A DNA stretch of 64,000 nt from MPNP01 sp026710155. GTDB taxonomy: Bacteria; Pseudomonadota; Alphaproteobacteria; Rhodobacterales; Rhodobacteraceae. Below the pieces are notes generated by a model, which saw only the letters and a list, made by a program, of their open reading frames with translations, had not been told where the DNA came from and searched no databases. This document shows, in pieces, positions 28,166 to 36,334 of this stretch. The DNA is taken from the NCBI GenBank assembly GCA_965200885.1, contig OZ241737.1, positions 992,001 to 1,056,000 of the forward strand, given 5' to 3'. Both the position numbers and the translations under genes were made by a program. The number at the start of each line of letters is the position of its first letter. Position 1 is the first letter of the stretch.

Positions 28166-28178
28166 CAGGAATTAGCGA

Positions 28179-29324
28179 ATGTCCAATTATTGCAACTGGT
28201 CCTACCCAACGAACATCACCCTTGGTCAGGGAAGTCTAAAGCAACTTCCGGAAGACTGTCATTCTGCAGGTATTGGGAAACCTCTGGTAGTTACAGACCG
28301 TGGACTTGAAGGACATCATATCATCGAGTCCTGCCTTGATGTTTTGAAGGAAGGCGGTTTTTCGCCCGGGCTCTTCTGCAATGTGGATCCCAATCCAAAT
28401 CAGGTAAATCTTGAAGCAGGCATTAAAGCGTTCAAGTCTTTTGAGGCAGATGGTATAGTGGCGGTTGGAGGAGGTTCCGCCCTGGATTTGGGCAAATTGA
28501 TTGCCTTCATGATTGTTCAAACATTACCTGTTTGGGAATTTGAGGATTTTGGCGATTTGTGGAAGAAGGCGGAATCCAATGGCATATTCCCCATCATAGC
28601 CATCCCGACAACTGCCGGGACCGGTTCTGAGGTAGGCAGGGCTGGTGTTCTTACCGATATGATTGCGAAAACCAAGAAAGTCATATTCCATCCCAAGATG
28701 TTACCGACCAAGGTTATTGCCGATCCGGATTTGACCTATTCATTGCCACCACCCTTGGTTGCAGGCACCGGAATGGATGCCTTTGCCCATTGTCTTGAGG
28801 CATATTGCTCACCTTTTTTTCATCCCATGAGTCAGGGCATAGCTCTTGAAGGATTGCGACTGGTCAAGGAGAATTTGCCCAAGGCCTATGAAGAAAGGGA
28901 AAACCTTGAGGCCAGGGAGAATATGTTATGTGCCGCGATGATGGGTGCGGTAGCGTTTCAAAAGGGCCTGGGTGCCATACATTCCCTATCGCATCCCATT
29001 GGCTCACTTTATGACAAGCATCATGGAACGACCAATGCCGTGGTTATGCCATATGTGCTTGAATTCAATCGCCCGGCCATAGAAGGCAGGATCATTTCGT
29101 TAACCCACTATCTTGAGATTTCAGGAGGGTTTAATGGTTTTATGGAATACCTCCGTGATTTGCTGTCCTCCTTGAACATTCCACCAAATCTTACTGTTTT
29201 TGGTGTTCCCACTCACAATTTAAGGCTAATGGCTAAAATGGCCCTCAAGGATCCCACTGCAGTTGGTAATCCAATTGTCCTGAATTTCGAGAATGTCATG
29301 GAACTTTATGAGTCCTGTTTTTAG
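28179..29324 (+). CDS. iron-containing alcohol dehydrogenase
   Basis: Group III metal-dependent alcohol dehydrogenase of 381 aa. The N-terminal NAD-binding domain has AVGGGSALDLGKLIAF and PTTAGTGSEVGRAGVL. The C-terminal helical domain holds the metal ligands, Asp in GTGMDAFAHCLEAY with its His, and His residues in GAIHSLSHPIGSLYDKHHG. It probably oxidises an alcohol or reduces an aldehyde in the same pathway as the upstream amidohydrolase. The substrate is unknown. Confidence 0.93.
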   Translation: MSNYCNWSYPTNITLGQGSLKQLPEDCHSAGIGKPLVVTDRGLEGHHIIESCLDVLKEGGFSPGLFCNVDPNPNQVNLEAGIKAFKSFEADGIVAVGGGSALDLGKLIAFMIVQTLPVWEFEDFGDLWKKAESNGIFPIIAIPTTAGTGSEVGRAGVLTDMIAKTKKVIFHPKMLPTKVIADPDLTYSLPPPLVAGTGMDAFAHCLEAYCSPFFHPMSQGIALEGLRLVKENLPKAYEERENLEARENMLCAAMMGAVAFQKGLGAIHSLSHPIGSLYDKHHGTTNAVVMPYVLEFNRPAIEGRIISLTHYLEISGGFNGFMEYLRDLLSSLNIPPNLTVFGVPTHNLRLMAKMALKDPTAVGNPIVLNFENVMELYESCF

Positions 29325-29362
29325 ACAAGATCAATCCTTTAGGGGAGATACTCTCAATTACC

Positions 29363-29382
29363 CAGAGTGAAACATCACTCTG
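29363..29382. other. small hairpin after the alcohol dehydrogenase
   Basis: CAGAGTGA and TCACTCTG form a perfect 8-bp stem with an AACA loop, 38 bp after the stop codon. There is no T-run after it, so it may be a weak terminator or a 3' mRNA stabiliser. Confidence 0.4.
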
Positions 29383-29524
29383 CATTTCAGGCTTTGAGCA
29401 GCTAGATCAAACTGGTTCAATATCATAGAATCACTGTTAACAGCACATTCTTAAGTTCTCCATTTTCAGAGAGTATTTACCATCTGTAAAAATCAATAAT
29501 TCTTTTTCGGGTATTATTTTAACA

Positions 29525-29961
29525 GATAATCCGTAATATACATACCTGATAAATGCAGATGGTCCTAACGGATAAAACAAGCTATGCATAACGGATAAAT
29601 TGTGTTATTGGTATCGGGGAAACCCAGATATGCTTGTCGGATAAATGACAATCGCATTAGCGGATAAGCCACTCCAGCCATGAAGGATAAATGCAGATGG
29701 TCCTAACGGATAAAACAAGCTATGCATAACGGATAAATTGTGTTATTGGTATCGGGGAAACCCAGATATGCTTGTCGGATAAATGACAATCGCATTAGCG
29801 GATAAGCCACTCCAGCCATGAAGGATAAATGCAGATGGTCCTAACGGATAAAACAAGCTATGCATAACGGATAAATTGTGTTATTGGTATCGGGGAAACC
29901 CAGATATGCTTGTCGGATAAATGACAATCGCATTAGCGGATAAATAATTAGTGGAGAAGAC
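29525..29961. repeat. iteron-like array: 19 units of 23 bp in 138-bp super-repeats
   Basis: From 29525 to 29961 the DNA divides exactly into nineteen 23-bp units, 16 of which begin GATAA (most preceded by CG). Units 2-7, 8-13 and 14-19 form 138-bp super-repeats starting at 29548, 29686 and 29824. The super-repeat copies appear identical except that the last unit diverges. The unit GGGAAACCCAGATATGCTTG lacks GATAA in every copy. Outside the GATAA box the roughly 16-nt remainder differs between units. The array ends 9 bp before the ATG of the AAA/DUF4143 gene. Stop codons in the GATAA boxes argue against coding. Confidence 0.97.
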
Positions 29962-29970
29962 AGGTAAAAC

Positions 29971-31257
29971 ATGACTGAAGATATATATCCAAGACATTTT
30001 AGTAACCTGCTAGGGAAAGCTCTAATTTCATTTAGAGTCATCAACCTTATCGGGCCGAGACAAGCTGGAAAAACAACAGTAGTTAGAGATATTCTCAACA
30101 AGGGCGTTTATATTAATCTAGACGATGATAACATACTTGAGGCTATTGAAACAGATCCAAAAGGTGTTTTGGAAAGTTTAAAGGAAGAAGCAGGAAAAGA
30201 ACCTGTGATCATAGATGAAGTACAAAGATCAAAAAAAATAGTCTTGGCTTTAAAAAGTATTGTTGATAGAAGTAATACCAAAGGTCAGTTTATCCTTACA
30301 GGATCATCAAATATATTTGCTGCTAAGGGTGTCCAGGATTCTCTGCCAGGAAGAGTTGTTCCAATGCAACTCTGGCCATTTACAGTAGCTGAAACTAAAA
30401 AGCGCCCCCCAAACAAGGTAATAGACTGGATTTTACAAAAAAATCCTTCGTTAAATCAGATTGAACATATGGAGGTGTTAACACGTAATGATTATATAGC
30501 ACTAGTATTGAAAGGTGGCTTTCCTGAACCCAGGACGTTACCATTAAGAGAGCGGCAAGACCTCTATAGTAGTTATATAAAAACCATCGTTGAACGCGAT
30601 GTATCCGAAGTATTCCCTATCCGAAGAAATGATAAGATACATCAATTGATAAATCAGATTGCCATCAGAACTGCACAAGAAATTAATCGGAACAATTTAG
30701 CGAATAATATAGGTATAAAATGGGAAACCTTAGATTCATATCTTGATTTGATGACCAGGTTGAATCTCGTAATTAAATTAGGTGCTTGGACATCGAGAGA
30801 AACAAAGCGAGAAATAAAACAACCCAAATACCATTTTATTGACACAGGTATGGTTTGTGCGTTGCGTGGATTTGATCAACAATCCTTCAAATTGGGTAAT
30901 CCATCATCAAAAAACATCGGTGGCTTGCTGGAGAGTTTTGTTTTCAATGAATTGCTCAGGATTCTACCATTTCAATCAAGGCAATTTGGGATGTTTCACT
31001 GGCGTAGCTCCAACAAGCGTGAAATCGATATTCTTTTGGAAGGGGGCGAATATATTATTGGTATAGAAGTAAAAGCATCCAACACTGTTGGATCGGACGA
31101 TTTCAAGCATCTGAAATGGTTTTCAATGACAGGACCAGGAAAAACCAATTTGTTCAAGGGGATTGTATTCTACCTTGGTGATAAGAAGCTTACTTTCGGT
31201 GATAATTGTTATGCATTGCCAGTAAGTACACTTTGGGCAGAAATCAACTTGAACTGA
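29971..31257 (+). CDS. AAA ATPase with C-terminal DUF4143 domain
   Basis: 428-aa predicted P-loop ATPase of the widespread AAA/DUF4143 family, whose function is unsettled. Walker A is GPRQAGKTTVV, Walker B EPVIIDEVQR, and sensor-1-like FILTGSSN follows. The middle contains a winged-helix-like region (near residues 215-265, LANNIGIKWETLDSYLDLM). The DUF4143 part ends in a nuclease-like fold with the WRSSNKREIDILLEGG and IGIEVKAS signature, resembling the D-ExK pattern of PD-(D/E)XK enzymes. An array of 23-bp GATAA units reaches to 9 bp before the start, so the protein may bind its own upstream repeats. A second, broken family member lies at 46547. Confidence 0.9.
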   Translation: MTEDIYPRHFSNLLGKALISFRVINLIGPRQAGKTTVVRDILNKGVYINLDDDNILEAIETDPKGVLESLKEEAGKEPVIIDEVQRSKKIVLALKSIVDRSNTKGQFILTGSSNIFAAKGVQDSLPGRVVPMQLWPFTVAETKKRPPNKVIDWILQKNPSLNQIEHMEVLTRNDYIALVLKGGFPEPRTLPLRERQDLYSSYIKTIVERDVSEVFPIRRNDKIHQLINQIAIRTAQEINRNNLANNIGIKWETLDSYLDLMTRLNLVIKLGAWTSRETKREIKQPKYHFIDTGMVCALRGFDQQSFKLGNPSSKNIGGLLESFVFNELLRILPFQSRQFGMFHWRSSNKREIDILLEGGEYIIGIEVKASNTVGSDDFKHLKWFSMTGPGKTNLFKGIVFYLGDKKLTFGDNCYALPVSTLWAEINLN

Positions 31258-31510
31258 TATTCAGGGAAGCTAGGGTCTGGCAAATTATTATCAATTACTG
31301 CTCCTTGCCTTATAGTAACTAGATCACTTTCCCAACTCCCAAGGGCTAGGGTAAAGGAAATCCGACTTCACTCCAGAGTCGATGCCTGGTATTGCTTGGG
31401 CGATATTCCGAGAATCCCTGCTTGTACACAAGCCAGGAATCAAAATGGTTCAATGTAAGATAATTTCACCCGAAGCGGAAACATCTTGAGGGATAGACAA
31501 GAGAGAATGC

Positions 31511-31684
31511 TCAGGAAATGGAAAGAACAACGGATATAATTATCACTGTGGCCGAGGCAACAACCACAAACATAAGGAGACGGTCAGCTTTTCCTTGTTT
31601 AGAAATATCCTTAAGCAAACGGTCGGTATCTTCTCCAATTTTGGCTTCAAGCGGGTTATCATAATGTCCATTCTTTGTTTTCAT
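31511..31684 (-). CDS. small single-helix membrane protein
   Basis: 57-aa frame starting MKTKNGHYDNPLEAKIGED. It has a hydrophilic N-terminal half and one clear hydrophobic helix at the C-terminus (LLMFVVVASATVIIISVVLS). The start has GGAGA at an 8-nt distance, which supports translation. No family is recognised and it stands alone, with no partner gene within 500 bp. Confidence 0.55.
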   Translation of the reverse strand: MKTKNGHYDNPLEAKIGEDTDRLLKDISKQGKADRLLMFVVVASATVIIISVVLSIS

Positions 31685-32305
31685 GCTTGTTTCTCCAATA
31701 CTTTCACTACCTTCATCAAATTGTTTATTGCTGACAAAATATAATCATTCTGTCAGGTTTGGGTTGGAATAAACCATCAATTGGCAAGAGTCATCATAAT
31801 TGAGATTTTATCTACTTGGTTAGGGTAATTCTATCTATAAGTAAAATTCCAAAAAAATACTGGCTTCTTGTGCATTATCCAAATCCATACCACGGTTTTC
31901 CAACTGATTGAGTTGATCCGTTATTGTTAATGAATGTTTGGTATATTGAATGATGCTGTCCTGGGTTATTAAAATATTCAGTAAAAAATCCTGCCGGGAT
32001 ACATTTCTGGAACATCAGTACCAACTTTGCATGCGCGGCAGGCTATGTTGTTTATATAATTAAGGTAAAATATCACTAATTGCAATAGAAAATCACACAA
32101 AAATACGCCACTTCCCCCCCCCCTAAATCAATGAATTCAACGGTTTTATCCACAATCATAAGTTCGGGATTAACGGTTATTTACAAATCCCCGGTTTTTT
32201 TGTATTGACCCGAATTACGGCAATGCCTGACTAAAAACTTCCTTTCAATAAAATCATGAAACTTGAAGAGTATTGTTTTTCATGTTGTAATATTCACATG
32301 CATTA
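31685..32305. other. intergenic region without recognised features
   Basis: 621 bp of AT-rich DNA. It includes a C-run near 32116 and one TTATCCACA (a DnaA-box match) at 32146-32154, which alone means little. No gene remnant was recognised. Confidence 0.5.
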
Positions 32306-32661
32306 ATGCTTCCATTGGAGAAAAAATTGCATCTTGCAGAATTGAATTCGATCAATCCAACAAAAATTGCCGATATATTGGGTATTCCCCTTGAGGAATT
32401 GGCTGAATTGGAATGTAAGGAATTACAACTTGCCAAGTACCAAAAATCAAACAAAGGACCAAAGAGTCTTCAAGACTTGGTTAGAGTGTTAAAAGAAATT
32501 GAACCAAGATTTGATTCCATGCCGGAGGCCATTGATTGGTACAGAAATGAACCACTGCCAGGATTTAACGGCCGTACAGCGGAGCAGTTGGTACAATAAA
32601 AGGTCAATATCAGCAGTTTCTCAAGTATATTGATGCGGTGGATTCCGGTGTCTATGCCTAA
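32306..32661 (+). pseudogene. MbcA/ParS/Xre-type (DUF2384) antitoxin, frameshifted
   Basis: The first 97 codons read as an antitoxin of the DUF2384 type. There is a helix-turn-helix-like segment (NPTKIADILGIPLEELAEL), then SLQDLVRVLKEIEPRFDSM and the toxin-binding motif IDWYRNEPLPGFNGRTAEQL. The frame then stops at 32599. In another frame the expected C-terminus QQFLKYIDAVDSGVYA continues to a TAA at 32661, so one indel near 32590 explains the break. Such antitoxins normally precede a RES-domain toxin. No RES gene is visible downstream. Either a remnant or a sequencing error. Confidence 0.75.
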
Positions 32662-32855
32662 TGACTCTCAGGAATGAGAAATACAAGGTCATTTTTCAGG
32701 GTCTGTAATATCATCTGGGAAGAGTCAGGATTAACATTTACTATGAATCTCAGATCACTGGAATCGCATCAATTCAATCATGCAGGATTGATATTAAGGA
32801 AAGTTGATTCTCGATTAACCCCATTGGCTGTAAAGGCATATTTATCCTAAATTCA

Positions 32856-34886
32856 TTATAAATTTACTGCCAAGCGTGTAGCTTGGCCAATTGCGATTTT
32901 GGCATCCAGACCGACAGTATTTTTCGAACCGCCAATCAAGTGAAATTCCCTGCCGATGTCGGAGAGCTCATTTGCAAGACCCTGTTCAGGATTTTGACCT
33001 GTACAGAGAACCACAGTACCCGCCTCTATTTGCTCAGATTTTCCCTCATGGTTTGTAATCAAAATTCCTTTTTTGTTGATTTGATTATAGGTAACACCTG
33101 CCATCATCCTTACTCCCTTCATTTGCAGGGATGATCTATGAATCCATCCGGTCGTTTTTCCCAACTTCCTACCAATCCGGTTGCCGCTTCTCTGCATCAA
33201 GGTAATTTTCCTGTTTATTGGTATTGGCTTCGGGGGACCTGGAACAATACCACCTCGATGCTTTTCCGGATCAGTTATGCCCCAGTGCTTTTTCCACGAA
33301 TCTATATCCAAGGTAGGGCTATCTCCTTCTTGCGATAGATATTCGGCAACATCAAACCCAATTCCTCCAGCACCAACAATTGCAAAGGTTGTACACTCGG
33401 TGTCAAATTTATCCCAAATCAATTCATTGTAGGTAACTACATTGGATTGATCCAAACCCTCTATTTGAGGTATATTAGGCTTTACTCCAGTTGCTAAAAT
33501 TATGTGATCAAACTCCAACAAATCCTTGTAGTCGGGGCTTGATCCAAGGACAAGTTTTACTTTGACTTCATACAACATGGTTTTGTACCATTCCAGCAGA
33601 CCGATAAACTCCTCCTTGCCTGGAATTCTGCTGGCCAACTGCAATTGTCCCCCAATTTTGGTATCCTTCTCCATTAGAGTAACCTTATGCCCTCGTAAGG
33701 AAGCTGTTATTGCAGCAGCCAAACCAGCCGGTCCTGCGCCAACAATACAGATTTTTTTTGGATTGGCGGCAGGCTTATAATTCAACTCTGTTTCATGACA
33801 GGATCTGGGATTTACCAGACAGGTGGATATTTTCATGTTGAAAGTATGATCAAGACATGCCTGATTACAGGCAATGCAAGGTGCAATGAGTTTTGATTGA
33901 CCTCTTTTGGTCTTGTTAACAAACTCTGGATCTGCCAGGAAGGGTCTCGCCATGGACACTAGATCGGCAATCCCATCCGCGAGCAGTTTTTCTGCCGTAT
34001 CAGGAGAGTTGATACGGTTGGAAGCTACAATAGGGATGTTGATTTCCCCCATCAATTTTTTGGTTACCCACGAAAAGGCATACCTTGGAACACTTGTCGC
34101 AATGGTTGGAATTTTTGCTTCATGCCATCCAATACCAGTATTGATAATCTTGGCTCCAGCTTTTTCGACCTCTTTGGCCAATAGCAAAACTTCATCCCAA
34201 TTTGATCCATCAGGAACAAGATCAATCATGGAGAGCCGATAAATTATCAGGAAATCATCACCTACGGCATTTACTATTCGTTTTACCACTTCAATTGGCA
34301 GTTTCATCCTGTTTTCGTAACTGCCACCCCAATGATCTGTTCTTTGGTTGGTACGCTTGACCAGAAACTGGTTGAGAAAGTATCCCTCTGATCCCATGAT
34401 CTCCACACCGTCATAGCCAATTTCCCTGGCCTTAACGGCAGTATCAGTGATATCGGCAATTTGCTTTTCAATTCCTTCTTCATCAAGCTCATGGGGAACA
34501 AAGGGGGAAATGGGTGATTTTATCGGCGATGGTGCCACACAATTCTCACCATAGGCATATCGACCCGCATGAAGAATTTGCATTGCAATCTTGCCACCTG
34601 CATTGTGAACCTCACCTGTTAGAAACCCATGCCCTTCCAGGTCTTCACTTGAAAACAATCCAGCTGCGTTGGGGAATACTGCACCTTCCCTATTGGGAGC
34701 AATACCTCCGGTGACCATGAGGCTTACACCTCCTCGTGCTCTTTCGGAATAGAAGCTGGCCACCCTGTTCCAATCCCTGGTTTCCTCAAGCCCGGTATGC
34801 ATCGAACCCATGATCATTCTGTTTTCAAGGGTCATAAACCCCAGTTCCAGAGGCTCAAATATGTGTTTGTATTCTGTTTCAGCCAT
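32856..34886 (-). CDS. fadH: 2,4-dienoyl-CoA reductase (NADPH), FadH type
   Basis: 676-aa flavo-iron-sulfur enzyme that reduces 2,4-dienoyl-CoA during oxidation of unsaturated fatty acids. The N-terminal FMN barrel is of the old yellow enzyme type (FEPLELGFMTLENRMIMGSM, QILHAGRYAY, GSEGYFLNQFL with the catalytic Tyr region). The 4Fe-4S cysteines lie in CIACNQACLD and the following CLVNPRSC. The C-terminal FAD/NADPH half has CIVGAGPAGLAAAITA and FAIVGAGGIGFDVAEYL. All match E. coli FadH in order and length. It is a lone gene here, between relics and vsr. Confidence 0.95.
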   Translation of the reverse strand: MAETEYKHIFEPLELGFMTLENRMIMGSMHTGLEETRDWNRVASFYSERARGGVSLMVTGGIAPNREGAVFPNAAGLFSSEDLEGHGFLTGEVHNAGGKIAMQILHAGRYAYGENCVAPSPIKSPISPFVPHELDEEGIEKQIADITDTAVKAREIGYDGVEIMGSEGYFLNQFLVKRTNQRTDHWGGSYENRMKLPIEVVKRIVNAVGDDFLIIYRLSMIDLVPDGSNWDEVLLLAKEVEKAGAKIINTGIGWHEAKIPTIATSVPRYAFSWVTKKLMGEINIPIVASNRINSPDTAEKLLADGIADLVSMARPFLADPEFVNKTKRGQSKLIAPCIACNQACLDHTFNMKISTCLVNPRSCHETELNYKPAANPKKICIVGAGPAGLAAAITASLRGHKVTLMEKDTKIGGQLQLASRIPGKEEFIGLLEWYKTMLYEVKVKLVLGSSPDYKDLLEFDHIILATGVKPNIPQIEGLDQSNVVTYNELIWDKFDTECTTFAIVGAGGIGFDVAEYLSQEGDSPTLDIDSWKKHWGITDPEKHRGGIVPGPPKPIPINRKITLMQRSGNRIGRKLGKTTGWIHRSSLQMKGVRMMAGVTYNQINKKGILITNHEGKSEQIEAGTVVLCTGQNPEQGLANELSDIGREFHLIGGSKNTVGLDAKIAIGQATRLAVNL

Positions 34887-34946
34887 GAATTAAAAATTGT
34901 CATTTGGTAAAATGCGGGGTTATTGGTTTGAATCAAAATCCTTCAT

Positions 34947-35411
34947 TTATTCCAGATAACTGGTTGAAGACGGAATTTCCAATACTGAATTACTGGTTTT
35001 CAGCCATTCAGCAAGTTTCTCCACCGATACATCAACATCATTTTGAGTTTTCAAGGAACATTCCCATACCGTTGCGATCCGCCATCCAGATTCAAGAAGT
35101 TTGTTTGCAACCGCCTGGTCACGGGCAACATTCGTGTTCAACTTATTTAGCCAAAAATCCCTGTTGGATGATGGTATGGAAGAATAACGACAACCAGAAT
35201 GCTGATGCCAAAAACAACCGTGAACAAATACTACTGTATTGAATCTTCTCAAAACCAAATCCGGCTTTCCATAGATACCCTTTCCATGTAACCGATAACG
35301 AAAACCCCTGGCATGCAATGCCTTGCGCAGAACCATTTCAGGCTTGGTATCCTTGCCCCTAATCGCAGCCATCATCCGCGATCTGGTTTCTTTATCTACT
35401 GTATCCACCAT
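34947..35411 (-). CDS. vsr: very short patch repair endonuclease
   Basis: 154-aa T:G mismatch-nicking endonuclease that repairs deaminated 5-methylcytosine at Dcm-type sites. Signature parts are TRSRMMAAIRGKDTKPEMVL, the active-site GKPDLVLRRF, VVFVHGCFWHQHSGC (zinc ligands and catalytic histidines) and WRIATVWEC. ATG 35411 is preferred to a TTG at 35426. Vsr genes usually sit next to a cytosine-5 methyltransferase, but none is present in the window, so this copy is orphaned. Confidence 0.92.
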   Translation of the reverse strand: MVDTVDKETRSRMMAAIRGKDTKPEMVLRKALHARGFRYRLHGKGIYGKPDLVLRRFNTVVFVHGCFWHQHSGCRYSSIPSSNRDFWLNKLNTNVARDQAVANKLLESGWRIATVWECSLKTQNDVDVSVEKLAEWLKTSNSVLEIPSSTSYLE

Positions 35412-35540
35412 AATTAATGACGACAAATGACTTCATGCTGGATTTGATTCAGGGGGTAAGGACATGATGGCAGAATCTGCAAAAGTACAAATACCATAGC
35501 CCTGGGCCTTGGGATGTTTCTGTGAGGATTTGAGAGGTAT

Positions 35541-35810
35541 TTATCCTCTTTCCCATTTCCGATAAACATCCTTGCGGTGCCCAATAAACATAATTTCTAC
35601 TATGTCCTCGTTGAAACGGTAGATCATACGATATTGTCCTATTCTAGATCGGTAGTTGGAAGAATTTGTCAGTTTGCTTGTATCGCCGTGCAAAGGATTG
35701 TTACACAATTTATCCATTACCCTTACAAAGCGTTTGGCAAGTTTCTGATCCGTTCGTTTGAAATTTTCAAGTTGCTCGATTGCCTCCGTGGTCAACTGAA
35801 GGTTACGCAT
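35541..35810 (-). CDS. RelE/ParE-superfamily toxin
   Basis: 89-aa predicted type II toxin. LTTEAIEQLENFKRTDQKLA and the C-terminal YRSRIGQYRMIYRFNEDIVE plus MFIGHRKDVYRKW follow the RelE/ParE fold pattern with basic residues near the end. Its start overlaps the end of the upstream antitoxin by 8 nt, the usual coupling of such pairs. It is probably a ribosome-dependent mRNA interferase, though a ParE-like gyrase toxin cannot be excluded. Confidence 0.85.
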   Translation of the reverse strand: MRNLQLTTEAIEQLENFKRTDQKLAKRFVRVMDKLCNNPLHGDTSKLTNSSNYRSRIGQYRMIYRFNEDIVEIMFIGHRKDVYRKWERG

Positions 35811-36054
35811 TTCTTATGCTATTCAAGAGTTTCTCTGATTCCTCAACACCGGCAAAACCTTTCTTTCTAGCTTTCTCGGCCAGCTCATCCCACATCCTGT
35901 CTTCTTCTTCCCTATCCTTCTGAAAACGCTCAATCAAGGCATCAATCACATAACTCTTCAGAGTCTGTGCCTTTGTTTTTGCCATGTCTTTAACCTCTTC
36001 ATGGAAATCAGGTAACAAATCAACCGACAACCTTGTGGATTCTTTTGATTTCAT
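35803..36054 (-). CDS. ribbon-helix-helix-like antitoxin
   Basis: 83-aa cognate antitoxin of the RelE-like toxin. STRLSVDLLPDFHEEVKDMA followed by LKSYVIDALIERFQ looks like a ribbon-helix-helix DNA-binding domain. The charged C-terminal part (EEEDRMWDELAEKARKKG) would wrap the toxin. I place the start at ATG 36054 (AGGG 9 nt upstream). A longer frame from 36108 adds a hydrophobic stretch that is not typical. The pair is probably autorepressed. Confidence 0.8.
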   Translation of the reverse strand: MKSKESTRLSVDLLPDFHEEVKDMAKTKAQTLKSYVIDALIERFQKDREEEDRMWDELAEKARKKGFAGVEESEKLLNSIRNA

Positions 36055-36334
36055 GGCACAACCCTGCACATAATAAGCAATATGTGATAATATATACACT
36101 TTAACCACTTATTGTCAATTGGCTGGCATGCTCGTTGTCCATTATCAGTACAACATTTGCTAGTGGTTACAAATTATTTTACTGAGTGGGGAACTGGGTT
36201 TCACAAAAAATAAATATGGGGATTATATACTTGGATACCCAAATATCTTCAAAAACAGAGTGCAAGGGGTTGGCAATTTCAAACAAAACAGTTAGCTTGT
36301 GGGTATTTTAATTCGGGTTTTGAGGAAAATGAGA

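Noticed and set aside
29525..29961. CRISPR array
   Set aside because: The conserved part is only about 5-7 nt, the variable parts recur identically in each 138-bp super-repeat, and no cas gene is present.
32146..32154. Replication origin suggested by a perfect DnaA box
   Set aside because: It is a single TTATCCACA with no second box, no AT-rich unwinding pattern distinct from background, and no replication gene nearby.
32662..32855. RES toxin downstream of the DUF2384 antitoxin
   Set aside because: The 194 bp before the fadH stop hold no frame with RES motifs.
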